Positions 55,322 to 64,000 of a stretch of DNA of 64,000 nucleotides are shown here, piece after piece (the first letter of the stretch is position 1; each line of letters begins with the position of its first letter). The notes below the pieces were generated by a model that worked only from the letters and a program-made list of their open reading frames with translations, was not told the origin of the DNA and ran no database searches. This DNA comes from Stereocaulon alpinum (Eukaryota; Ascomycota; Lecanoromycetes; Lecanorales; Stereocaulaceae): contig JAEUBA010000071.1 in NCBI GenBank assembly GCA_018257865.1, positions 1 to 64,000 on the forward strand, written 5' to 3'. Both the position numbers and the translations under genes were made by a program.

Positions 55322-56858
55322 ATGCCTTCAGAGAGAACTCCAATGCCCCGCAATCAAAAGCGACAGCTGTGCATTGAAGAAGAGCCTGCGACCGATTTTG
55401 CAGCGCCGCCCACCACTAAACGACGAAAGCTCGAGAATCAGCAACGACACCGGACACCCAGCTGGTTTTGGGATAATCTGTCACGGGTGTGGCTTACTCC
55501 TCGCGCTCTTCGAGAGTTTGATCGGAGGACTGTGTGGTCTATTGCTCCTGTACCGCCTGATCGGACTGACAAAGAAGATATTGACCTTGCACAGCTCAAG
55601 CGCTTTGCAAGACACGGTGGACCAAACCTTGATCACCTTAGAGCTGTAAGTTCGATTCAGCCCTTTTCATAGAAGCGTTCTGACTACATGCCAGTACCCG
55701 GAATACGAAAGTGCAGTTCCTTCGAATCGAACAATGGCCTCAAGTCAATCGGGCTCCCGGAAAAAAGCCAAAACTGGAAGAGAATCGGATATATCCTCGA
55801 AGACCAGGAAATCTTCTGCCTACGACCCTGAATTCGAGCAGCATCTCATCGATCATGGCATCTACCCTGAAGGATATGGTGGTGTCAGGAATTTGCAAGA
55901 ACCGCATAATTGGGAGGAGATCAATGCAAGATTAGCATTGCCTCGAGCCTCCCTATCGCCGTCATACTTCACTCGTGAAGCATTTCTGGATTTCAGAGAG
56001 AAGAATCAAGAAGCATTGACTGAAGCCACAGTGATGAGCAAGGTATTCCCGGTCATCGCTGGCACCCCCGACATTCCCTCTCAGGGAGACCTTCTCTTCG
56101 GAAACCTCAAGCCCCTCACCGATGATTCTATTACTAAGGCCAAGCCAGACTTCTACGATGGGAGCCGTCCGGCAGAACTAAACAAACACATCCGGGAAGA
56201 GCTGGGCCCCTATATCGTGCCGTCGACGAATACCGCTGCACCTTGCTTGCCCAACTTCTTCACGGAGGGAAAAGGTCCCAATGGGAATACCGCAGTATGC
56301 AAGAACCAAGCTCTGTACGACGGTGCTTTAGGAGCCCGTGGGATGCACGAGCTGCGGTTATACGTTAATCCAGAAACGGCTTACGACAACAACGCGTATA
56401 CGATCGCATCAACCTATCATCATAGTGGCCTCCTGACCGTGTATACAACCCATCCCACTCTGTCCAAAGACCCCAAACGGCCTACCGAGTATCGCATGAC
56501 TCAGCTAAGATGCTTTGCTATGACTGACGCACCAGATACCTTCCGACAAGGGGCTAGCGCTTTGAGAAACGCCAGAGACTGGGCGGAAGAGAAGCGGAAG
56601 GAACTCATAGCTGCTGCGAATGGCAAGGTGCCAGATACGGAACATTCAGATTTAGTTTCCTCCACGCAGAGCTTTGTGTCACTGTCATCGAACGAAGCTA
56701 CTCACCTAGAATCTGAGACGTCGGCTGATGAGCTTGCCCTGGACGTTGATACGTTTATTAGCTCCATTCCCAAGGCCCTAAACCGAGTTCGAACGAGTCG
56801 TCCAACCAAAACTTCGTCGATTCGGCGATCTACAAAGAAGGCTTCTCGAACTAGTTAG
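55322..56858 (+). CDS. Fungal PD-(D/E)XK-like protein of unknown function
   Basis: Exons are 55322-55645 and 55695-56858 (49-bp intron, phase 0; 495 aa). The N-terminal part has a basic TKRRK patch, then WFWDNLSRVWLTPRALREFD and LKRFARHGGPNLDHLR, with YPEYESAV after the intron. The conserved core runs from YDPEFEQHLIDHGIYPEGYG through SLSPSYFTREAF, VMSKVFPVI and LLFGNLKPLT to KPDFYDG, PNFFTEGKGPNG and YDGALGARGMHELR. The PD...EGK pair separated by about 45 residues is what a PD-(D/E)XK nuclease core looks like. A helix-rich segment and basic Ser/Thr tail (TKTSSIRRSTKK) end the protein. I believe this fungal family is catalogued as DUF7924, from memory and not checked. Nuclease activity is inference. 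Confidence 0.8.
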
Positions 56859-57104
56859 AAGTCTGACACTAGCTTGAGGAGCACAAATGATCTAAGGATC
56901 AAAGCATTCTATGGCAGACTTGGAAGGCAACCGCTCGATTAACATTGATATTATCAGCGTGTTGGTCTATTATTTACTTGCAGAGGCTTTCTTTGAAAAC
57001 AAGTTAACTGCTCTTAATTACTCCTTTGTGTAGAAGCAAGCTCATCACTGCATCAATATTTCTCAACGGCTTTCCACCTGTGAACACCTGATGTCCTCCA
57101 CTCT
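56859..57104. other. Intergenic, nothing recognised
   Basis: 3' flank of the preceding gene, AT-rich, no ORF. Confidence 0.5.
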
Positions 57105-57515
57105 GTGTTCTTACAAGAATTAGAGTATTACCAAGGGATTATGTTCCTCCACGACCAACCGGGTCAACCAGATTGGCGACGCCATCGCGAGCAGAATATA
57201 CCTCCTATTGAAATACAGATCGCTGGGTTTAGCTGCCAGAAGGGGGATTTAGGAGGGCTTCCTGAAAAAGGCTATCACCAAAAAAGGAGTGGCATGTTAC
57301 AGTCGCAAGGATCTCGACTTTCTTGCAAAAAAAGACCTCAACGGTCGCCAGGTAGGCTTTCCCACCGATTGTTCGCAGGACTCCCTTACTGATTCATGTG
57401 TTTCAGATCAAAAACATTGTATCTACGGCTTACGCTTAGCATCTCAAAAGGGAAGTTGCATAGATATGTTTCATCTCGAGGTCGCTATCGCCACCGGCAT
57501 GGACTTCGAATGTAA
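57105..57515 (+). pseudogene. C-terminal fragment of an AAA-type ATPase
   Basis: Reading the plus strand gives FLQELEYYQGIMFL, then (after a frame change) TTNRVNQIGDAIASR with the sensor-1 Asn and arginine-finger position. LKYRSLGLAARRGI is broken by a TAG where Trp is usual, and KKGVACYSRKDLDFLAKKDL and NGRQ follow. A 55-bp intron (57352-57406) leads to IKNIVSTAYALASQKG and HLEVAIATGMDFE. This is the C-terminal third of a fungal BCS1/CDC48-like accessory AAA ATPase. The Walker motifs are absent. The fragment ends at about 57515, where kinase sequence in another frame takes over. Confidence 0.7.
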
Positions 57516-58222
57516 CACACATTCCGGGTGATAAGGAAGCACTTGCAATTCTAGGCCTTGAAGCTCGAATCTTTCAAGCTATAGGACCTCATAAGCATAT
57601 CATCGGCTTCAAGGGACTGACAAAAGACGGTCTGCTGCTTGAGCGTGCACACTTCGGATCTATAACCGAGTACCTTAAGAACAACGATCCCGGATTGCAG
57701 CGGAGGCTTGAATGGGCATACCAAGCTACCCAAGCTCTCGCGATAGTGCACAAGAAAGGTGTCCTTCACCGTGATATCTCCGCCAACAACCTTCTTCTAG
57801 ATGCAGAATTGAACGTCAAACTAAGCGACTTCCAAGGACGCCTTCTTTCTCCAGATGGAGAGGTTGAGGAGGATGGTCTTTCGGTTGAAAACACCAAGTC
57901 CTTTATGCCTCGAGTCAATTCTAATTACGCGGACTGGAAGACTGAGATCTTTGCTCTCGGGTCGGCATTTTATTACATCATGGAATGTCAGGAACCTTAT
58001 CCGGACTTGGATCCTGACCTCCATGAAGAGCAAATTGTGGAGAGATTTACATCCAGCCAATTTCCTACGACAGAGTATTCCTCGATGGATCGCGTTATGC
58101 ACAAGTGCTGGGCGGGTGAATATGACTCTGTGGATGCGGTCTTTCAAGACCTTAAATTTGTACATGAGTGTCCGATGGCCATAGGTGTCGAGGAGGAAAC
58201 AAGGTACTTGAAGAGCAGGTAA
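57516..58222 (+). pseudogene. Protein kinase-like fragment lacking its N-lobe start
   Basis: From about 57520 one frame encodes EALAILGLEARIFQAIGPHK and IIGFKGLTKDGLLLERA, then the catalytic loop VLHRDISANNLLLD, VKLSDFQGRLL in place of a plain DFG, and a C-lobe (WKTEIFALGSAFYYIM, YPDLDPDL, VMHKCWAGEY) to a stop at 58222. The Gly loop and the ATP-binding Lys are not found upstream; instead the frame runs back into the AAA fragment and a TAG. It is therefore 5'-truncated and probably not functional, although the catalytic Asp remains. DFQG looks like a feature of this fungal kinase subgroup rather than a mutation; that is recollection only. Confidence 0.65.
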
Positions 58223-58426
58223 CGCACTATATATTTGGGAGGGACAAGCGAGCATTGCTGATCACAAAGCAGACATCATTAACGCCTCCTGAGGGCTACT
58301 TCATGGAAAGGCTGGTGGGGGATGAGTCATGACGAGGCAGCCCAAATCAAGACTGCAGACTCGTCAATGACTTTGTTTTGATTTGAAATGGTGTTAGAAC
58401 GCAACGGGGTGTGAACAAAAAAAGAG
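58223..58426. other. Short intergenic
   Basis: Nothing recognised. Confidence 0.5.
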
Positions 58427-58652
58427 AGAATAGAAACTTGGGAACTTCTTATCACCTCAGGTAGAATCAAGAACATGTATGCTTCTTCCAAAACTAACCA
58501 ACGCTCACCGAACCTTATCTGTATGTGCCGGCCTTCTTCGTTTGCCTCCCCGCTGCGCTTGGCGTTTGGCCTGAAACGCCCGCAGCAGTTCCTGTGCGTT
58601 TCCTAACTCGCATTCGCGCAGCCCATATTCTCTTCCAGCACACCTAGTATTC
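58427..58652 (-). pseudogene. 3'-end fragment of the chromodomain gene
   Basis: The reverse complement matches 5477-5709: the end of the chromodomain (RECELGNAQELLR, AKRQAQRGGKR) plus about 90 bp of 3' flank. CAG (Gln) of the parent is TAG here, and there is a one-base difference near the WLRE block. No upstream exons are present, so it is a non-functional duplicate. Confidence 0.85.
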
Positions 58653-59396
58653 AAATGCGTGGACTGAACTGTGAGGCTTTGAATTTTGAGTCTTGGGAAG
58701 GGCGCGTCAAGCTCTTCAGAACGCCCCCCTCCTCCGAGTAGGACTCCACAGCGTCCACCAAGCTGTAATAGGACGCAATATGGTGAGTGACACCTTTTTC
58801 AGCAATGCTTTATTGACCTCTTATAAAGTCCATCTCTGCTGGAGCCTTGACGTTCGATACGAAATCCGTCTTTCTCATGGAGATATTCCCAGTCTTTGCC
58901 ATCATCCCAGTTTCCCGTGCCGGTAGCAGGTTCGGCATATACGAACGCATGTCCACTGCGAACGAGATTTTGCAGTTCATCTCCCTAGGGGTATCGAGGT
59001 GCGTGTGGCAACACTCCATACGGGCAAGCTGTAAGGAGCAGACGTGCATCTTCTTCTGTCTTAATAAGACCGATGTAGGTAGGCCCAAGGATGCCACCGG
59101 TAGACTTTGGGGACGAACTCATAGTAGGCAGCTAAGGATGTTGGGATTACGGTCGTAAAAGGCTGGCAATTAAAGAACTCATCTGACAGAAGTCAGGATC
59201 TATAAGAGTGGCAGGAAGATTGAACAAGCAGCAGAAGGGTGAGACGAGCTCTAACCTGTTTAAATCCGGTGGTTGAGTTGATAGGATTCCTGAAGAGCAG
59301 AAGGGATGAGCCAATTTGAAAATGCGTGCGAGAGATCATGCTTTATATCCATGAAAGACTCAAAAAGAGGGTTTAAGCCTGTCCCTGGTCGTAAGT
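58653..59396 (-). pseudogene. 5' fragment of a Gti1/Pac2 (WOPR) family gene
   Basis: From ATG 59122 the minus strand reads MSSSPKSTGG, GPTYIGLIKTEEDARLLLTA, YGVLPHAPRYP, a TAG, then GDELQNLVRSGHAFVYAEP and GNWDDGKDWEYL. This follows the order of the first WOPR half (TYxGxIxTxxDAxxLxxAC, LPxxxRR, IRSGxxFVxxE, WTDGxxW). WOPR proteins (Gti1, Pac2, Ryp1, Wor1) are DNA-binding regulators of morphology and virulence. The CCCTAGGGA at the stop also resembles a 3' splice site, so an intron cannot be excluded. The second half of the domain is missing and the frame ends in stops near 58800. The segment 58867-59396 is the unmutated partner of 10132-10678. Confidence 0.75.
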
Positions 59397-59639
59397 AGCC
59401 GGTACATATGTAAAGAGTGCGTGGATTCTAGGTGTAAGAATAAGGATGTGCCAGGGGCGACTCTGGGGCCTTCATTGTAAATCATTTGGCTAGGGCGTGC
59501 CGCCTAGACGAGCAGAGTCAAATCACGTGATCTTTGATCTACGTCATCAACTGATGCTTTACGCCGAGAGCTCCTGATTAGCATATAATCTGAGGATCTC
59601 CCGAATCTTTCTTATCATAATTATTCCATTAACCCGGCC
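59397..59639. other. Promoter region of the oxidase gene
   Basis: Normal composition; a CACGTGA site lies at 59524-59530. No ORF. Confidence 0.4.
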
Positions 59640-60935
59640 ATGTCAACCTCGATCTGGAATCACAATGATAACCACTTTGATTATGCGATTGTTGGGGGAG
59701 GATGTTTTGGTGCTTCAACTGCGTTGGCATTGAAACGTGAGTGGCCGGATGCGCAAATTATTTGGTTCGAGGGTAGCGCCACATATACAGCCTCAAAAGA
59801 CATCAACAAGATCATACGCACGCCGTACCCCGACGAAGACTACGTTGCCTTTGCTGAGCAAGCGATGAGAATGTGGGAGGAAGTACCTCTTTATTCCAAT
59901 TTCTATCACCGGACGTCATGGGTCCAAGTGATTAGTGAAAACAGTCACAGGAGTAAAATGAAGGGCCCTAAGGACAGGATGGTATCAACACAAGAGCTGC
60001 TCCAGATGGTAGGATCACATAAAGTACCAATGCTTAATACTGACGAGGCATTATGGCTTAATGAGGATATTGGTTACGTTGATTCAGCCTCAGCTGTTAA
60101 AGCAGTAGGTGAAGAAGCATCAAAACTGGGTGTAGAAAGGGAAACGAAGGACGTCACGAGGCTCATCGTCAACGAAGGGGTTTGCCTAGGAGTCGAAGCA
60201 GGTCATGATAGGGTTATCGCCAGGAAGACCATCGTAGCCGCCGGTCCCTGGACCCCTGGACTACTCGAAAGCTCGGAGGTTGAGTTTCCCGACGATTTCT
60301 TCACCGTCGCTGGCGTTAGAGTGGCTACGATGCCTCTTCATGAGGCGGAATCCTGTGAAATGAAATCGATGCCGATTCTTGTTACAGAGAGCGGTATGTC
60401 CTATTTCAGTTACCAAAATTTATCTTGGCTCACCTATATACAGGAGAAGTCATGCCCTCAGGGAAGCATAAGAATCTGAAGATCACCACGACCAGTACTT
60501 TCCACATTGCAAATCCTGATAAGCCAAACGCCAATACCAGACCCGAAAACATTGAGTCAAATCGTGCAGTACTGGAGAAAATGCTGCCCCAATTCGCTGG
60601 AAGACAGCTAGACTCTTGGATCTGCCCGTAAGAAATCAGGTTACCCGCCAAATGAGCAGTTCTAACCATTTAACAGAGACCTTATGACCCCTTACCAACA
60701 TCCACTTGTGGATCAGGCACCCAAGACTCGACAACTCTATCTAGCAACAGGCGGCTCTTATCATTCATTCAAGTTTCTACCTAATTTTGGCGGTATGGTA
60801 GTTCGACGCCTTCGCGGCCAGAGCGGCTCTGACACTCTAGAGGATCGGCTCTTGAAGAGATGGGTTTGGGAAAGATCGATGGAAACCACAGCAGTGCACA
60901 AGAGCGTGATACCAAAGTCTTGCGAGACTGCTTGA
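59640..60935 (+). CDS. FAD-dependent amine oxidase (fructosyl-amino-acid/sarcosine oxidase type)
   Basis: Exons are 59640-60393, 60444-60627 and 60677-60935 (398 aa); introns are 50 and 49 bp and phases agree. The start lies directly before FDYAIVGGGCFGASTALAL, the Rossmann FAD-binding motif (GxGxxG type) at residues ~14-30. Other family blocks are SKDINKIIRTPYPDEDY, a FYHRTSW segment, VIARKTIVAAGPW near 200-210, and the C-terminal ATGGSYHSFKFLPNFG, where the usual FAD pyrophosphate and flavin contacts lie. This DAO-fold family oxidises secondary amines such as Amadori products, saccharopine or sarcosine to an aldehyde or amine plus H2O2, often in peroxisomes. No canonical SKL end is present (ends CETA). 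It is convergent with the gene at 60988 with 52 bp between stops. Exact substrate unknown. Confidence 0.85.
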
Positions 60936-60987
60936 AATTTTGGGTGTATATCCGATCCAGGCTCAGCATGGCTTCATATCAACACAG

Positions 60988-62562
60988 TTAGCTAAGACAA
61001 ATCAAATTCCCATTCATCGCCGAGTCGAGATATTCTGTCATATCTTCCCACCAGCCTTCGCTTAAATACCGTCCATTCTTCCATTTCCATATCCATCTGA
61101 CAAGCCTAGAAAGATCCGACACGTTCTACCAATAGAAGTGAGTTCAGAATCTTAAGCGAGAATGGAAATCTTACCGACTTGTTTACATTGCCAATACTCT
61201 CCAAGATTCGATCCATTTTCGCGTACTCTTCCGGATCCTCAGTGCAAGCGCAAGCTATTGGGAAGCACCAAGCAGGGTGAATACCAGAATACTCCTCTCC
61301 GCTCGCTGGTAATTCGTAAAGCTCGTGTGTGAGCCGATTGCAAATTTCTCTTACGCCCGCATGTCTCGGAGTAAACCTATTGGATTAAGAGAGCATTGTG
61401 ATAAGCGGAGCAGGAGCATTACCTGCAAAGCCGCGCTAATGCGTACAGTTCAGTTGCCAGCTTGTACGTTTCCGCTGTCTTCAAGGCGATCCGCGTCGCC
61501 GTCTCCGCTTCCGTCATGTCCACCCACTGGCAGGATTCTCCAATATCACGCAGAAGATTTCCGTGATCCACTGTATTGGGGAACTGGGGTCGTCAGCTAC
61601 AATCTTACCTATCCTGTGATACTTACCTTAGCAGCTGTTGTAACTAAGTACTCAAAATACAACATCTTCCGTGACGCTCCCAGAATACCGTTGATCTTTG
61701 TTAAGCTGTTGTCCTCACCACATCCAACCCAGTGGTAGTTGAACCTCTGAAATCGATATTTCTCATTTAGCGGCAAGATAGTCATTAGCCATATTGAATG
61801 TGTCGCCATGATCAAGTTTGACTGCTGACCAGGGAAATCCTGTAGTTGGTACAAATAATTAGTCCAGTGTGTGGAATGTAAGTTCTGGTTGAGAATTGCG
61901 TGGTGAATTAAGAGCATTTTGGCAGTGTCTCCAGAGGACTCACGGCCCTCTACTGCATTCCGTTTCAAAGCTGCTATCGTTTGCGCCATGGCTTCGACCT
62001 CTAATTTTTTCATCCGCTCTTTTTGGGCACTTCCGTCTGGCAAGTACTCCTTGTAGTAAGACGAAGTTAGAGCAATCAGGGCAAATTTTGTAGCCGTGTC
62101 ATTATTTGCGATTGGCAGGACCTCGTGGAGGTAAGCATTATCTTTGAGGAGTGTTCGACCCGCACAAATGGAGTGCACGTCTGAAAAAAGTTAACCCCGC
62201 GGTGGGACACAAACGCCAAACTTACAAAAGTCGTGGATGGTCTCAGCACTACCCGATAGCGAGCTCGATTTTATTTTGATGAGGCCATCTTGGGCCAATC
62301 TCAAGACTGGTTGCGGATTTAGATGAGTCCAGTTACACATTCTCATAGCTGAGATGCTATCCGCTTCTATACTGTGTTCCTCCGGCCCAGAAACCACGGT
62401 ATTTGGTACAACCATGGCATTCATGACTGGCTGAGCCAAATGCTGGTTAAAGCAAACAGCGCCGTTTGATCGAGGATTGTTCGCAAGGACTTCTGGGTGC
62501 TGTGGATTAAATGCTGGTTCGTCTTGGCCGCTGTTGTCCTTGACCTCGCCACCTCCTGCCAT
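60988..62562 (-). CDS. Fungal-specific transcription factor domain protein (Fungal_trans_2 type)
   Basis: Exons from ATG 62562: 62226-62562, 61627-62180, 61423-61583, 61175-61376 and 60988-61125 (463 aa, all GT-AG, phases agree). Helical blocks such as KFALIALTSSYYKEYLP, LLIHHAILNQNLHSTHW, ETATRIALKTAETYKLATEL and REICNRLTHELYELPASGEE match the effector region of Zn2Cys6 factors of the ARCA/UGA3 group. No binuclear zinc cluster is encoded in this model. A plausible intron (62556-62610; GTGAAT...GGCAG, with CTAAAT upstream of the acceptor) would instead fuse this frame directly to the gene at 62600-64000, giving one long protein. Judging from the missing DNA-binding domain, the fused model deserves equal weight. 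Confidence 0.65.
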
Positions 62563-62599
62563 AGAATTTAGCTTAGAGTCTGTATTTGGGGATCTATCT

Positions 62600-64000
62600 T
62601 CACAATTCACCAAGTGCTATCAAGCTTATGCCGCAGTTTTGTACGATACGAAGTGTCTCGGTGTCCGGGGAGGTCCTCGGCTGGGTGCTTGATACAATTA
62701 GATTCATGGCAGATTTTGTAACAAGAGCCGTGCCGTCAAAGGTATGTGTTCCATCTTCACGGATAAGTGGACGTGATTCAGCAGCGTTCAAGATGGATTC
62801 ATTTGCTGGAGACCAATTGCCATCCTGTAATCGATCGTGGGATCTCGGCGATGGCTGGCTGAAAGCTGCAACCTGGTTCTGAGGCTCAACGACAGTGCCT
62901 CCACCCGGTGCAACACTTGCAAAAGTCGCGCTTTGTTGACCGTTTCCCTCAGTAAGTAAGCGGCGCGGATCCGATGCCCTGATCATGGGATGAGAGTTGG
63001 ATGCTAGATTCAGTTGTCAGTCATAATCTTGACGATATTCGGTCAATCTCACCTGAACTAAGAGGCCCATCATTACTTTGGAAGGAACTTGGTACCAAGA
63101 CCTCGAAACCAAGGTCCAACGAGGTGATGGGGGTGTTCTTAGAAGCAGCATGAACTTTGTGTATGCCCTCGACTGACGTTGGTATGCAATCGGAGTTGTA
63201 ACCAAGGGCGGCGTATATTTCATCAATCCTAGTACTCCCCCGTCAGTATGGCGTTTACTATCAGACCAGAAATCCATACGAAGGTTTGCTGGCTGTTGTG
63301 TTGCATGCATCGAGCAGAGATGCAATGAGACCGGGAATGGTGTACTCAGGTCTTAGACAATCGCTGTAATCATGTTTCACGAACTCGTCTCTTTTGAGTT
63401 GTTCGATAATTGATTGTGGGCTTTCGTTGTCGTGGATATATATAAGGTAGGTCATCGATAGCGCGTCTATGAGACAGATGTGAGTTCAACTTCGAAGTAG
63501 GCAGGTTGGAGAACATACTGATGAAGAACAGTTCTGTGGCCCGATAGATCGTCCAACCATGGCCGACCAGGTCAACAATAAGGCCGTTTATCCACAGGGC
63601 GCTGTCCAGTAGTCTTCTACGGCCACACTCCCAGCCGGCGACATGTTGGATTATCGGATCAATGGTTTCGTAAGGAACGCCCCTTTTCCTGAGAACTTCA
63701 CAGTATGACAGCAAGATGAGAACTTGAAACGAGGCGAATGATCTCTGGAGTTTGGCGTTCGTAAAGGAATCTCTGGTGAGCAAGGCGAATCTTTCCGCCA
63801 AGTCGATAAGTTCGTGCTCTGGATATCCATCTCCCTGGTATGTTTCTCTCTTGACTATGACATTGGTGCGACCAGTGAAAGCTTGGATGACCTGCTCGTA
63901 CTGCTCTACAGTATTCAATTCGAGTTCAGTCTGTCTCTTATGCCATTTAGTGGCCTTGGGAGCATTCTGTAGAAACCAATCCGCAGCCGCATTCTTGCGG
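62600..64000 (-). CDS. Partial gene running off the right edge; possible N-terminal part of the transcription factor
   Basis: Exons are 63519-64000 (open at the edge), 63280-63466, 63053-63228, and 62600-63003 if it ends at its own TGA. Helix-rich sequence (WHKRQTELELNTVEQYEQ, LIDLAERFALLTRDSFTN, FASFQVLILLSYCEVLRKRG) is followed by TIPGLIASLLDACN and IDEIYAALGY across introns, then a Pro/Ser/Asn-rich linker (RASDPRRLL, SQPSPRSHDRLQDG). I recognise no domain with certainty; the helical part resembles a region found in some fungal regulatory proteins. It may continue into the downstream gene through the intron at 62556-62610. The start codon lies outside the window. Confidence 0.6.

Noticed and set aside
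1..64000. DUF3435 captain recombinase or CRISPR array
   Set aside because: Looked for on both strands by motif; no tyrosine-recombinase blocks of that family and no spacer-repeat array were seen.

Overview
The window looks like accessory chromatin of a filamentous ascomycete (Pezizomycotina). Genes carry short 43-80 bp GT-AG introns. Two AT-rich tracts show the C-to-T/G-to-A signature of repeat-induced point mutation (RIP). Protein families are typically fungal: DUF3723, a SesA-type NLR, a patatin-like phospholipase (PLP), Gti1/Pac2, bZIP, CSC1 and a thaumatin-like secreted protein. No species can be named from sequence alone, and no rRNA, tRNA or CRISPR was found.

Layout. 1-2163: RIP-destroyed Ty3/gypsy-type sequence with a sharp edge. 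3736-5622: a five-exon chromodomain gene. 8416-9474: a bZIP factor whose ORF is cut upstream by an in-frame stop. 10132-10678: a RIP-mutated copy of a Gti1/Pac2 (WOPR) gene start. 11303-14172: a DUF3723 gene with a coiled-coil tail, 5'-truncated. 16012-17640: a dead pogo-like transposase. 18091-29827: an NLR, a PLP and a second, complete DUF3723 gene; the PLP and this DUF3723 gene are divergent. 29931-31998: two small coiled-coil genes. 32634-38130: a 30-bp inverted repeat pair around a decayed Ty3/gypsy element. 38563-44255: a small secreted protein, an unknown gene, and a large gene fusing a sirtuin to a Ulp1-like protease. 44806-47517: a CSC1/OSCA-type channel. 48410-51140: ankyrin debris, a thaumatin-like secreted protein and another fragment. 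51283-53392: two acidic paralogues head to head around a 51-bp minisatellite with an N gap. 53941-56858: a casein kinase 1 and a nuclease-like gene, divergent. 57105-59396: four adjoining gene fragments. 59640-64000: an FAD amine oxidase convergent with a transcription-factor gene that runs towards, or joins, a gene leaving the window.

Reading. DUF3723 (twice), NLR and PLP are families known as cargo of giant fungal Starship elements, but no DUF3435 captain recombinase is visible, so cargo status is inference. The most unusual single gene is the sirtuin-Ulp1 fusion at 40587-44255: the sirtuin motifs are intact, while the protease keeps His, Gln and Cys but has Ser where the catalytic Asp is expected. 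The clearest structural evidence is a matched pair of duplicated segments (10132-10678 and the reverse complement of 58867-59396), one heavily C-to-T/G-to-A mutated and one not, which documents RIP inside this window.

Exon coordinates were worked out by hand from splice sites and reading-frame continuity. Family names come from recognised motifs, not database searches.
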